Shown piece after piece: positions 21,420-32,150 of a stretch of 64,000 nt of DNA. The notes under the pieces were generated by a model. That model did no database searches. It saw only the letters and a list, made by a program, of their open reading frames with translations, and was not told where the DNA came from. The position numbers and the translations under genes were made by a program. Every line of letters begins with the position of its first letter. Position 1 is the first letter of the stretch. Origin of the DNA: Bimastos eiseni (lineage: Eukaryota; Annelida; Clitellata; Crassiclitellata; Lumbricidae); NCBI GenBank assembly GCA_959347315.1, contig OY365806.1, forward strand, positions 38,940,903 to 39,004,902, read 5' to 3'.

Positions 21420-23640
21420 TTTGCTGGATTGATGAAAATAATTATATCTGACTAGAAACCGGATTTGCGTATGGAAGGTCAATTAAATAGAAGCGATAAT
21501 GATGAAATGGTTTTTGCCCAACTAGTTGAAATGGAAATGGGAATGATGGAAAGATCGCAGCCTATATGGAAGCGGAAGTGTTCACATAATTTCTGTTAAA
21601 CTAGAAGCTGGATTAATGAAAAGAGTCTCGCAGCTTGAACGGAAGGGGATCGATGATGAAAAGAATTATTCTTTAAATTGGAATTTAGATTGATGCAACG
21701 AATTTCTCCTTAAGGGAACTTGCAATGATGATAAGAATTATGCTTAAATAGAACCTGGATTCACATTAGAAGATAGATTGATGTCAAGAATTCAGTTTGT
21801 AATAAGGAGCTGGATTTCAAGAACCTTGTCATCAATCTAGTTTCTAGTTTAAAAAATCTTTTAATTCATCCTGCTTCTAGATAGACATAATTCTTTTAAT
21901 GACTTCAGCTCCCAGTTAGGCAGAAATATTTTCATCATTTAATACCTCATCGATTCAGGCAGAAATCTTTTCACCAATCGTGCTTCCAATTAAACGATAT
22001 TCTTTTCATCAATTATACCTCGGACAGGACGCTTTGGCGGAGATACATGTATCTGATACAATATAAAATGCAATATGAAGCATGATTGCCGAAAATAATT
22101 GCGCTAAACTGAGAAATGGAATGATGAAAAGAAGCATGCGCAAACAAAAGTGAGATCGATATGAGAATTCTACTCATCGTGGAACCCTCTTAGTCACAAT
22201 CTTTTTATCAATCCAACCTTCAATTATTTTTTTCATCAAACTAGCTTCCATTTAAGCATAATTCTTTTCATCAATTCAGCGTCCATTTAAGCATGATTAC
22301 TTTCATCAATCCAGCTCCCATTTAAGCATGATTCTTTTCGTCAATCCAGCTCCCATTTAAGCATGATTCTTTTCGTCAATCCAGCTCCCATTTAAGCATG
22401 ATTCTTTTCGTCAATCCAGCTCCCAATCTAACAGTGTCCTTTTAATTTATCCGGCTTCTAAGTAAACATGATACTTTTCCCCGATCCCTCTTTTACTACC
22501 AACGTTCCCGCTTAATCTGATTTGCCATGGGGGAAATATACGACACTATAAACGGCACTGCGCCAAGAACGTCTTGCCCCAAAACGGCTGCATCAATACG
22601 TCACTTAAGCCTACCGATCAAGCATCTAGTCAGACACAAATCTATTCATCCTGACCGCTTTCATGTAGAAAGATATGATTTCATCATTCCTGCGTCCACC
22701 TCAACAGCATTATTTTAATCACTTAGGCGTCTAATTAGTCAAAATTCCTAGAAACAATCCAACTTCTAGTTAGGCATAAATATGTCCATCATTCCTGTTC
22801 TCTTAAAATCCATTCTTTTCATCAACTAAGTTCAAATTTTACATAATTAATATTCTTCATTCCAGCTTCTAGTTAAAATGTCTTTATCACCAGTCCAGCG
22901 TCTGCTCAAGCATTATTCGTTTCATCGGCTGCGTTTCATTTAGTCAATCCAGCCTTCATTTGCGCATTACTGTTTTTTTTCAGCTCGGCTCCCAGTTTAA
23001 TAAACCTTTTCATTAATACAACTTCCGGTGAAGCAGAGTTCTTTTCATCAATCCGATTTCTAGTTTTTCAGAAGTCAATTAATTGATCTAGCTTCTAGTT
23101 AAACCATATCCCTTGTCGTCAATCCAGCTTCCCTATGGCAGAATTCTTTTCATCCAGCTTCAATTTACACAAGAGTACCTTTTAGTGATTCCTATTCATT
23201 TAACCGCATTATTATCATCATCATCAATATAGCTTTTAGTTAAACATTACCTTTTCATCAATCCTTGTACAGGTTAAAGAGGATTATTTTCATCGGCGTC
23301 TAATTAAATTAAATTGTTTTAATCATTCCCGCGTCCATTGTAACCGCATTTTTATCATCATTGCAGGTTCCATTTAAGCGGCATTCTTTTCGTCAATCTA
23401 GCTACTAATTAGTAATTTTTTCATCGATCCACCTTCTGGTTGAACAGAAATCCTTTTCATCAATCCGGCTCATAGTTTAAAATAATTGTCTTCGTCTATG
23501 CAGCTTGTACTTGAACAGAATCTTGTAATAATTTCCGCTTCCGTTAAAAGAACACTCTACTCAGCAATCCACCTCCTAGTTGTTATAAAATTATTTTAAT
23601 CATTGTAGCCTCCATCTAAAAGGCACGTTTTCATGAATTC
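21420..23640. repeat. Inverted minisatellite array, ~35-bp unit
   Basis: Diverged copies of a unit close to TCAATCCAGCTTCTAGTTAA plus AGCATGATTCTTTT fill this stretch. Three nearly identical 35-bp copies sit at about 22310-22430. From about 21420 to 21810 the unit reads in the opposite orientation (GGATTGATGAAAA, AGCTGGATTAATGAAAAG), and from about 21830 to 23640 in the forward orientation, so the array is an asymmetric inverted repeat. There is no coding content; a small open frame at 22527-22718 is incidental. Foldback-type transposons have such repeat-built inverted arms, but no transposase is seen. Confidence 0.75.
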
Positions 23641-23689
23641 AGCTTCTAGTCAGCTAAGAAAGAAAAACAACACCCTAAACAAATGTTGC

Positions 23690-23775
23690 TATCCGGGCAG
23701 GGTGATATTGTCCGGGGAGATTTTAGTCCGGGGGCTCTGGGGATATTGTTCGGGGATATTGTCCAGAAGGTATTG
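23690..23775. repeat. Cluster of GGGGATATTGTCC motifs
   Basis: Four variants of GATATTGTCCGGGG occur within 85 bases just right of the minisatellite array. The style matches motif-rich ends of non-autonomous DNA transposons, but no opposing partner was found. Confidence 0.5.
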
Positions 23776-24399
23776 TCATGATACTACAAATCTCTTAAGT
23801 AAGCCAGTATCGGGAAGAGAACCGCGGTCCACATGCTCTCTTTCGCAGAGGCGAATGACACGTAGCCTACGCTCGAATCAATGTAGCGACTGGGCTAATT
23901 TTGGTGCAGTTTTGCGTTTTATGATAAATGAAGTTAGTTAGCAGACAACAAACAGACAACAAATGATTTAGAGTGATTTTAGTGTGTACGCGGTAGCGTA
24001 ATCCACATGTAACAACCGTTTAGCCTAAAGCTTCAAGTAATGACGCCACAGAATACTGAGAATAGCACCCGTATAAAAATAAAATCACTGGTTCCTATAA
24101 CAATTATAAGCTAACAATATCAATATTTTATGCCATATGGCGATCTGAGTGTGTTGCGTTTTTACGCCATTTGAATTTCACGATAAATAGTAGGATTATT
24201 AGTCAAACTAGCCCTAGAAGCGGGTTGGGTTAGATTTAGGCGGGTCTTACATTTCAGGGATTATGTCGGGTCGGGTCAGATATTTGGCTTGGATGACGGG
24301 TCGGGCTCCTATTGGATGGTCGGGTTGGATTGGGTCATGAATATCGGACCCATGGGCAACTCTGCCCCAAATCTCACTTCTCCCACCTGATTTCATAAG
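23776..24399. other. No gene; GGGTCGGGT-rich patch
   Basis: Nothing coding is seen. At 24222-24350 the motif GGGTCGGGT and variants recur about eight times, forming a low-complexity patch. Confidence 0.5.
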
Positions 24400-24836
24400 G
24401 GGCCGTCCACACATTACGCACGCAGCGAGGGGAGGAGAGTTTTAAACTTCGGGCAAATTGCGAACGGGTGCGTATGGTGGGTCCACAATACAGAATATGA
24501 AGATCGGAACTGTAAACCTAATCAAAGACTATATTCCTGCTTAATCAATTTTATGTAGCATTAAAACGGTTTCAAATGCAAGTGTGTGGTTAGTGTTTTA
24601 ATTCTTCATAACAGTTAACAAATTTAAGTTGTTTAATATGATTATTAAAAAAAATAAATAGCCTGTAGTAAAATCAATGTCTTATAGATGTTTGTTGCTA
24701 TTTAACCTTTGCAATGGGGTGGGGATTGAGCTCAAATGTAGGTAGTGGTTCACGAAATGTACGCGGTGCAATAAGGAGAGGGGGTCCAAAAATCCGATTT
24801 TTTGCGTCGTAATTTATGGATGGGCCCTAGTACCCA
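24400..24836. mobile_element. MITE with AGGGGCCGTCCA terminal inverted repeats
   Basis: The left end reads AGGGGCCGTCCACACATTAC and the right end, reverse complemented, AGGGCCCATCCATAAATTAC. They match over about 25 bases with few differences. The interior (~435 bp) is AT-rich and non-coding. GGGGCCGTCCA-type ends occur in several invertebrate MITE families. A TA target duplication is possible but not certain. Confidence 0.75.
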
Positions 24837-25159
24837 CATTAACGCCTATTACATGTTTGCTTCTCAGACACGGATTTTGTGTGGCGCTAAGAAATTTCGG
24901 AGATGTTAATTACACTGCATCATCAACTCACTTCACTGACGGAAATTTTTAAAAATAAAATTCTATTTGACACTCTCGATTTTACAGTACCTTCCAAATA
25001 TCATTAAGTGTGCATTCACTGCCATCTTTTGTAGCGCTTCTTGCCTACAAAAGCTCTGTGTAGTCGCGTGAATTTTCTGTTGCCCTGTCCTTGCCAACCC
25101 TACACGGCTCGGGTCCGCCCTACACAGGCTCTGTCCTCGCTTCAAACTCAGTCAGATAT
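24837..25159. other. No recognised gene
   Basis: AT-rich sequence between the MITE and the tetraspanin-like segment. It may be intronic. Confidence 0.35.
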
Positions 25160-25511
25160 TAATGCTCTCGTTTGGCCGTTACACAGACACATGGAAAATG
25201 GAATCTTCAAGACGGACAGCGTGCCCTTCAGCTGTTGTAATCCAAGGGCGATTCGTCCGTGCATCCACAAGCACGTTAACGAAAACTTTCTACACTACGA
25301 CTACAACCACGAGGTTGACATGACAATCTTTCAGAGAGGCTGTGCCGAAGGAATGTCAGAACCAATCCGCATCGGAATCTTGAGGCCGCTTGCATTTGTC
25401 TTCATCACAGACCTTCTGATGCAGGTAGTACAGGTCAATCGGCAACTGGTGTTTTTTGGCGTATCTACGCATCTCACTGGAATGGTATTTGCTTTGATGC
25501 CAGTTAAGTAA
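25160..25511 (+). pseudogene. Peripherin/ROM1-type tetraspanin fragment (large loop and TM4)
   Basis: The only host-gene-like coding seen. The frame (25190-25511) contains VPFSCCNPRAIRPCI followed by a spacer and RGCAEGM. This is the cysteine pattern (CC, PxxC, GC) of the large extracellular loop in the peripherin-2/ROM1 branch of tetraspanins. A hydrophobic stretch LAFVFITDLLMQVVQV follows and would be transmembrane segment 4. Tetraspanins organise membrane microdomains; peripherin-like ones shape photoreceptor membranes in vertebrates. No other exon is visible. A CAG|GTAGTA after LLMQ could be a splice donor, so this may be a real exon of a split gene rather than a pseudogene. It sits 190 bases left of a Gypsy LTR. 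Confidence 0.55.
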
Positions 25512-26027
25512 CTAACAGTGTCATAATACTGATGGTGAACAACGAATGTGGGAATACGGTATGAGACGGGTTTGGTGGTGGTGTGATCTTGTTCCCCTCT
25601 AGCAGATATCTTTTAGGGGCGTTATATCGAGTATTTATGATTGATTTATGATTGCGCTGGCATTGAATCTGTCAAAGCACACAGACTTGTCGTTATTGTA
25701 GCATTATCCTACGAGGTGCCATTTCCCCTGGTTCAGCGGCGGTGTCTACTGCGTGCGATTATTCGCTTTTGTAACGTATTACAGCCTGAGCCTATTTTCT
25801 GTTGGGCGTGTTGACCCGTCTTGGACAGCGCGTGCCGGATCGTGCTGGCCTGGCACGGACCCACTTTCGCCAGAGTGATAATCTCAGCACGATCCTTCCT
25901 TCCTAGGCCCGTCGCGGCACGGGCGTGCCCGGACATGCCGGCTCGGCACGGTTGTGCTGGCCCAGCGCGAATCGCCCTCCACTCACGTGCCAGATCGGCA
26001 CGACGTGCTAGACCGGCACGACTTGAC

Positions 26028-26036
26028 TATAAATAG
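26028..26036 (+). promoter_or_regulatory. TATA box in 5' LTR
   Basis: TATAAATAG, conserved at the matching place in the 3' LTR (31009-31017). It lies about 190 bases before the polyadenylation signal. Likely core promoter for the genomic transcript. Confidence 0.7.
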
Positions 26037-26218
26037 AGGGCATTACTGCCTTAAGTAGTTGATTTCATCATGACTAAGGTAGTCGATGCGTGTTTAAGCT
26101 CACTCGAGAATAAGTATAGTCGATAGTTCAGTTCAAATGATTCAAATAATGACTGTAGTAGATGGGTGTTAGAGTTGATCCGATGTGTTGACTATCTGTT
26201 GCTGCTGCTGTTACGTTG

Positions 26219-26224
26219 AATAAA
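26219..26224 (+). terminator. AATAAA polyadenylation signal in 5' LTR
   Basis: AATAAA is followed by AGACAAGTTCGT and is conserved in the 3' LTR, where it would act. Confidence 0.6.
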
Positions 26225-26477
26225 GACAAGTTCGTTGATCAACACATTGACTTCGTCTGTACTTCAGTGTCTTTCGATCTCGTGGCAGTCTAGAAAACCT
26301 GCGCTAGACTTGGTAGGTCTTATCCACTGGACGATCAGGAAAACGGGGAAAACTCGGCCGTAATGGGCCTCCTGAGGGTACCAGAATATAGAGGAGTCAG
26401 CCGAATTTTGCCAGAGCGCTGGTTAAATCCTGCAACTGCCTGGCCAACGCCCGGTACCGACCTGATAGGGGTTTGCC

Positions 26478-26605
26478 ACAACTTTTGTTCCAGAAGTGGA
26501 GTGAATTGTTTTCAGCTTCCACAACTTTGTTACGCAGAAGTTTAGTGAATTGATTTCAGCCGCCACGACTTGGTCCCAAAGCGTGGGTCAATTGACTTTG
26601 ACACC
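26478..26605 (+). repeat. Three ~43-bp degenerate repeats after the 5' LTR
   Basis: Units starting CCACAACTTTTGTTCCAGAAG, CCACAACTTTGTTACGCAGA and CCACGACTTGGTCCCAAAG follow each other directly downstream of the LTR, where the primer-binding site is expected. They share the AAGTGGAGTGAATTG-type core in altered form. The primer tRNA cannot be assigned. Confidence 0.6.
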
Positions 26606-26653
26606 CGAGAAGTGTGTTGAAAGAAACTGCTACCTAAAATCGAAAGACTGCTG

Positions 26654-27510
26654 ATGGAAGACGACAGAACGATCATCTACACGCTGCTGAACGTATACGA
26701 GCCGCCAATCGATTGTCCACGCCGGCCGGACCGGGAGGAAAGCCAAGTACGATCTCTACCCGTAGCCTTATTTTGGAGAGCATCGGCTTTTCTATGGTCC
26801 GAGGCCGATGGAGTCGGGACCGCCTAAAAAGCAGATGAACCATCTCAGATGCTGCTGGTGCGGGAGGGCGTCAGAGATCTGCTTCTGGACCGACCGTCGC
26901 AGATGAAGCCGGGCAAGTTCGACGGGACAGTGTCGCTTGAATTTTTCTTGGCCCAGTTCGAGGTGTGTGCCAGACGCAATCGATGGACCGTAGTCGCCTA
27001 CCTACGCTGCGCTCTGGAGAAGGCCGCGACCCAGCTGCTGTGGAACTATGGGGCTCGACAGGACGTGACCTACGACGAGTTTGTCGAGAGCTTGCGCCAG
27101 CGGTACGGGACGGAAGGCAAAGCCGAAACCTTCCGTGCCCAACTCTACTACCGACGTCAACGAACGAAGAAAGTCTGAGTGACCTGCTGTATGAAATTGG
27201 TCGCTTGGTAGTCCTTGCCTATCCTGTGCCATCCAACGAGACGAGCGAACTCATCGCGAAGGACTCTTTCCTGGAGGCCATGAGATACCGGGAGCTCTCG
27301 CTCAAAGTACGCGAGCGAGAACCGAAGACTCTTAACGAGGTTTATCGCACTTTGCTTCGTCTGTAAGCCTATCGGGCGACGGTGGACTCGGATAACCGAA
27401 CGCGGCCGTCGAACCGGGTTATAGGGACTCAACAGACCGACGAGAGCCCGCAACTACAGGCCAGGCTGGAGCGCTTCCTGACCAACCAGCAGGAAGAACA
27501 GAGGCGATGA
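26654..27510 (+). pseudogene. Gypsy gag remnant
   Basis: An opening frame begins MEDDRTIIYTLLN (26654) and stops at about 26826. A second frame (26849-27178) has the retrotransposon gag capsid block: MKPGKFDGTVSLEFFLAQFE, then LRCALEKAATQLLW, then DEFVESLRQRYG. A shift near 27165 leads into ESLSDLLYEIGRLV and FLEAMRYRELSLKVREREP, then stops. The protein would form the retrotransposon capsid. No zinc knuckle is recognised. The order and spacing fit Ty3/Gypsy gag, with at least three frame breaks. Confidence 0.75.
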
Positions 27511-27574
27511 CAGCGAGACTTGGAGGCCATGTTCGACCGAAAACTCCGAGAACTGACGAACCGAACCACGTTGA

Positions 27575-28231
27575 TTGACGACCAGGGTCTGGTCGTTCAC
27601 CCTGCCGGTAACCATCGGCAAGGGCGGACGGGGAACGATGCGTGGCGATCCACGCCGCCTGACGACCAGAGTCTTGACGTTCGTCCTGCTGGTAACCATC
27701 GGTAACTACGGACGGGGACCAGCTTCCGCTATGGCCGGCCCGGACGCTTCATCCGCGACCATCGGCGGGGTTGGGATTAACGCGACAACGACGCTGAACC
27801 AAGCAATGCCGAGCCGACGCCTATGGAGATGGCGGTCGTCAACCACGCCACCTAACCGAGCGACCAACAACGCGGTCTACATTCGAGGAACGATCGACGT
27901 ACGACAAAATGTGTGCCTGGTCGACGCTGGGTCTGAGGTGAGCCTCGTGCCTGCATCTGCTTTAGTAGGGGTAGAGATTCATCCCTGTAATCGTTTTGTG
28001 ATATTTGCTAACGGGTCCAACATTAATGTCCTTGGGGAGGTTAGGTTGCCCATTAAGATACGCCCAGGGCTCGAGGTCTCTAGTGCATTTCTTGTGCATG
28101 ACCATGAAACAGAAATTATGCTAGGCATGGATTGGCTCAGAGAGCATCGCTGTCGTCTAGGCTTGGGGTCCGGCGCATTATTCATTGGCCGCCAACGCAT
28201 CCTCTTGGTGAAGGGCAACGGGTCTATTTAG
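27575..28231 (+). pseudogene. Gypsy protease region
   Basis: An open frame of 218 codons. Its second half holds the retropepsin: an LVDAGSEVSLVPASAL stretch with the active-site triplet as D-A-G instead of D-T/S-G, then INVLGEVRLPI, a conserved LVHDHETEIMLGMDWLREH, and the end. A short N-terminal part (GKGGRGTMRG) is of doubtful value. The active-site change suggests loss of function. A linker (28387-28629, RVRVVNLSDDPIQFGKGQVI) and ELDLGRTSVLRHRIV near 28655 follow in other frames and lead toward the missing reverse transcriptase. Confidence 0.75.
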
Positions 28232-28839
28232 TTTAGGCGAGTTGCGGTCGCCGAGGACGTGGTCATTCAGCCGAAATGTCAGAGCGACGTGCCCGTGCGC
28301 ACGATGTATTGGGATTTGGCTTCTGTAGCGCCGGCTTGGATGACTCAGGCCCAGCAAATTAAACCGGCGTTCATCTTACTTGGGTCGTGCTGTTAGATAG
28401 CGCCGACACAACTCGAGTGAGAGTAGTTAATTTAAGTGACGACCCTATCCAGTTCGGTAAGGGTCAAGTAATCGCGAGGCTTCAACCGGTGGAGGTTGAG
28501 ATGAGTTGGTCGGCCGATGTAGGCCGGTGCTTGGGCGGCCAAGTGCCGTCGTATGAGGGAATAATGTCCGACCTTCGTGAGGAGGTGACACCTGATATAC
28601 GCGCGATTGAGCGAGCTGCTGGAGTTTAGCGATGTCTTTTCTCACGGGGAATTAGATCTTGGAAGGACGTCGGTCCTAAGGCATAGGATTGTCACGGAGA
28701 ATGCGCCTATGTGAGGCAGCTCCTACGTAGACAGCCGTTTCCCCATCGAGTGGCGATCGATGAACAGCTGAATAACTTTATGGCGGCCGATGCAATGTTA
28801 CGGCGTCCTTGCCGACAATGTGGGTCGAAGGAATAAAGT

Positions 28840-30190
28840 ATGACGGTTGCGGTAGTCGAATCGTCTGACGGGACCCAACCGGGTTTGGAAGTCGGCGATA
28901 TAGAGAGTTTCGCCGGGGCGCAGCGGGAGGATCCCAATCTGTGTATTGTGATTCCTTGGATTGTAGACGGAGCTCAGCCACCGGACTTATTGACCATTCT
29001 GCGTGACAGCGAGACTGTGAAGGTGCTTTGGCGTCGAAAGAACCACCTCTATTTACGGGACGGGGGTTTTTTATAGGAAGACCCCGGATGGCGTTGAATA
29101 GGCCATGGTTCCTAAGCGGCTGAGGGAGGAATACATGGTGCTCTGACATACAGAGTTGACCTGGAGCCATTTGGGTATGCGCCGGACCCGTTGGCAAGTG
29201 AACGCCAAGGTTACTGGGTTTGGTGGTCCCGGGATGTGTGACGCCTCTGCCGACAATGTTCGCCTTGCAATAGGAAAAACCGCGGGCGCCCGCCCCCCTC
29301 CCCGGTAGGGAGCACTGCAGCCCATGCAGTGCGGGGAACCCTGGGAGAGGTAGAGCATCGACATTACTCGTCCTCACCCTCTAAGTAGAAGGGGTCACAC
29401 TTACATTCTAACTGTAATGGACAATTTTACGAAGTTTGTTGAGGCTATGACCATAGCTATGACCATAGTTAAAATAGCTATGACCATCCAGCAGGCGATC
29501 TCGGTCGCCCGAGCTTTAGTCGATAATGTAGTTGTCCGGTACGGGTTCCAGCTGCAGATACTAACCGATCAGGGGACGAATTTTGAGAGTAACTAATTCC
29601 AAGAGTTTCGTAGGCTGCTGGGAATTAATATGATCCCGAACTCCAGCAATCACCTTAGCGGGAATGGTTTAATTGAGAGGTTTCACAGGACCATTATTGC
29701 CATGCTAGGTAAAGTACTTGGCAGGCATCAAAGAGATTGGGATGATTCCTTGCCCCATGCCCTGGACGCCTATAGTGCGTTGCCGCACGAGGTTACTGGA
29801 TTTCCCTTGAACTTTTTCATGTTCGGTCGGGACGCCAGGGCACCGATAGAGCTGGTCTACGGGAAACCGCCGGATGTGGAGCTCACAGACTACTTATCCG
29901 AGTTATGTCCGAGTCTCCGCAGATCGGATGTAGGCTGCCTACCGTTTGGTGCGGGAACAGCTGAAGGTAGCAGCCGAGCGTCGGAAACGGGTGTATGACC
30001 TGCGGACTTTGCTCCAGGAGATTACGTATGGTATTTCAAGCCGCGTCGCTACCAGAGCCGCAGGGCAAAATGGCAATACATATACACTGGTCATTATTTC
30101 TTGGAGCGTCGCTGCGAGCCTGTAAATTACAGCATACGAAAGTTTGCGAACTGGAGTCCATGTGGACAAGCAACGACCATGCGCCAAGGA
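28840..30190 (+). pseudogene. Gypsy integrase remnant
   Basis: This begins with the region after RNase H (28840-29076). The zinc-binding H-H-C-C domain follows in broken form (TWSHLGMRRTRWQV near 29160, then Cys pairs near 29240-29270). The core has LTVMDNFTKFVEA with the first Asp (about 29420), LTDQGTNFES with the second (about 29570) and NGLIERFHRTI with the Glu (29660). The 3' end (29630-29998) is open through FPLNFFMFGRDARAP, and a shifted frame ends with YQSRRAKWQYIYTGHY. A 12-bp GCTATGACCATA unit is repeated near 29455-29485 inside the core. It would have joined the cDNA to the genome; it is now inactive. Confidence 0.8.
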
Positions 30191-30384
30191 CGGACTGGCT
30201 GAAGGTGACGGAGCGACAATGGCCCCGCCGTTCGCCGCCGAAGAACCCGACCGGCGTCCTCAGCGAGTGAGGCGCCGCTTGCTCGCCCGTAAGCGAGGCG
30301 GTAGGCGTGCGACGACGACGCTGTACATTGACGTCGCGAGACTGGCGCACGAGCGATATTTCTGCACGAGCGGGACTTCTACTG

Positions 30385-30707
30385 AGGCTACATGAGTATG
30401 ATGTTTGGGCAGATGTATTATGATATGCCTAAAACGTGTTTAAGTTTCGTATGACTTGTTTTTCGCTGTCCTGTGACTCTGAGCGCATTTTGATGGTAAT
30501 GTTTTGATATGTGCTTGGATTTGTGACTGTTTTCTGTTTCGCTGTAGTCGCTCGTTTCCGTTGCGCTATTGGGACATTGGCCTTAGATTCTTGTACTTTT
30601 GTCGGACTATTGCTATGATTTGCATGGGAGATTTCCCGTTTTGATTTCTGTGCTGCATAATTTGTCGGGATGAGGGCATCCCTATCATTGGTGGTGGGGG
30701 GGGAACA
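30385..30707 (+). other. 3' untranslated part of the Gypsy element with polypurine tract
   Basis: No coding is seen. GGTGGTGGGGGGGGAACA at 30690-30707 lies directly before the 3' LTR and fits the plus-strand primer site. Confidence 0.65.
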
Positions 30708-31008
30708 TTTTATCATTCTGCTACGAGGTGCCATTTCCTGAGGATCAGCGGCGGTCTCTACTGCGTGCGATTATTCGCTATTATGACGTATTGCGGCCTG
30801 AGCCTATTTTCTGATGGGCGTTTTAGCCCATCTTGACCATCCGCGCGTGCCGGGTCGTGCCAATCTTGACACGATCCTTCCTTCCTGGGCCCGTCTCTGC
30901 ACGGGCGTGCCCAGACATGACGGTTCGGCACGGTGTACTGGCCCAGCACGAATCGCCCTCCACTCACGTGCCAGATCGGCACGACGTGGTAGCCCTGCAC
31001 GACTAGAC

Positions 31009-31017
31009 TATAAATAG
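31009..31017 (+). promoter_or_regulatory. TATA box in 3' LTR
   Basis: TATAAATAG, same place as in the 5' LTR. Confidence 0.6.
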
Positions 31018-31195
31018 ATCGCCTTACTGCCTTAAGTAGTTGATTTCGTCTTGACTATCGCAGACGATGCGTGATGAGGCTCACTCGAGAATGACTGTGG
31101 TTCATAGTTCAGTTCAGTAGATTCGATAATGACTGTAGTCGATGCGTGTTAGAGTTGATCCGATGTATTGACTATCTGCTGCTGCTGTTACGTTG

Positions 31196-31201
31196 AATAA
31201 A
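31196..31201 (+). terminator. AATAAA polyadenylation signal in 3' LTR
   Basis: The copy expected to end the element's transcript. Confidence 0.6.
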
Positions 31202-31639
31202 GACAAGTTCGTGGATCAACACATTGACTTCGTTTGTACTTCAGTGTCTTTCGATCTTGTGGCAGTCTAGAAAACCTGCGCAAGACATGGCAGGTCTTAT
31301 CCTGCGGACGATCAAGAAACGGGAAAACTCGGCCGTAATGGGCCTCCTGAGGGTACCAGAATGTAGAGGAGGGAGCCGAATTTTCCCAGAGTGTTGGTCG
31401 AATCCTGCAACTGCCTGGCCAACGCTCGGTGCCGATCTGATAGGGGTTCGCCACATTTTATTATAGTTTTGGCGAAGTCAACGGTATTAGAGATGTACTG
31501 GAAATGATGGCTCGCATATAAATACGTTTCATTTGAATATAAAAGAAAAAGAAAAGGAGAAAACTGTGGTTCAAATGTGTTTAGATGAGCTGAACAGTTG
31601 GTAAATTCTAACAAAGGATAGCTAAGTTTACATCCTCCA

Positions 31640-32150
31640 CTACTGTCGCCGTCAAAATCTTTTCTCTGTTCTTTATTTCTCTTCATCTCTATCGCCGCCG
31701 CCACACTTATCGCCATGCTTATCTTTATCATTATCGGCATCATCTTGATCTTCCTTTTCATCGCGTTATTGTCAGAGCATTCGTCATCGTCTTCGTCGCT
31801 AACATCTTCAAATGATCACTAGCGATTCCTAGCCATTCAATTTTTATGGTTGAATTTGCACACTGGCTTTCGTCATCATCATCTTTGTCAACTTCACCGC
31901 ATTATGATCCTCGTTATTTTCACCTTTATCGACACCTTTATTGAATTTTCCATCATCGCGTTGTCGTAGGCTTGCTCATTGTCCATCATTGCTATTTGTT
32001 ACCGTTGTTTTTTATTGTCATAACCAGCACCATCATAAGTATCATCGTTATCGTCGTCTATGTCATCGTCATTGTTGCTGACATTATCGTCATCATCATC
32101 ATCGTCGTCCTCGTGTTACTGAACAACAGAGCATCATCATTTACAGTGTC
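31640..32150. repeat. TCA/TCG-rich trinucleotide low-complexity tract
   Basis: CATCATCGTC-type triplets recur with interruptions over about 500 bases, densest at 31690-31800 and 32020-32110. The open frame on + (Ile/Val-rich) is a by-product. Confidence 0.75.

Larger units (their letters stand above)
25697..26480 (+). repeat. 5' LTR of the Gypsy element
   Basis: It aligns along its length with 30708-31455. It begins near TGTAGCATT and ends GGTTTGCCACA, fitting TG...CA termini. The upstream part has repeated palindromic CGTGCC/GGCACG motifs (25825-26020), then a TATA box and a polyadenylation signal, so U3, R and U5 can be placed roughly. The exact 5' base is uncertain by about 10. Confidence 0.87.
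25697..31455 (+). mobile_element. Gypsy-like LTR retrotransposon lacking RT/RNase H
   Basis: An LTR element of about 5.8 kb on +, with paired LTRs, gag remnants, a protease-like region, an integrase remnant and a G-rich tract before the 3' LTR. Between the pre-RT linker (about 28790) and the post-RNase H region (about 28840) the whole reverse transcriptase/RNase H block, normally about 1.5 kb, is missing. It is therefore a non-autonomous deletion derivative, further damaged by frameshifts. The LTRs differ by many substitutions and small indels, so the insertion is not recent. Clean target-site duplications were not found. Confidence 0.87.
30708..31455 (+). repeat. 3' LTR of the Gypsy element
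   Basis: Direct repeat of 25697-26480, ending GGTTCGCCACA. The two LTRs differ at many positions and by several small indels. Confidence 0.87.

Noticed and set aside
22527..22718. 63-codon open frame inside the minisatellite array
   Set aside because: Repeat-derived sequence with no domain.
21420..23640. CRISPR-like array (regular repeats of ~35 bp)
   Set aside because: Units are contiguous without spacers, diverged and inverted at one end, and the context is eukaryotic.
25821..26036. Arg/Ala-rich open frame in the LTR
   Set aside because: It lies in LTR U3 and mirrors the repeated GGCACG motifs.
29456..29487. Repeated GCTATGACCATA as a LINE tail inserted in the Gypsy integrase
   Set aside because: No LINE sequence is attached; it looks like a small internal tandem duplication.
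31224..31466. Open frames in the 3' LTR as genes
   Set aside because: The same frame appears in the 5' LTR; it is LTR sequence, not a gene.
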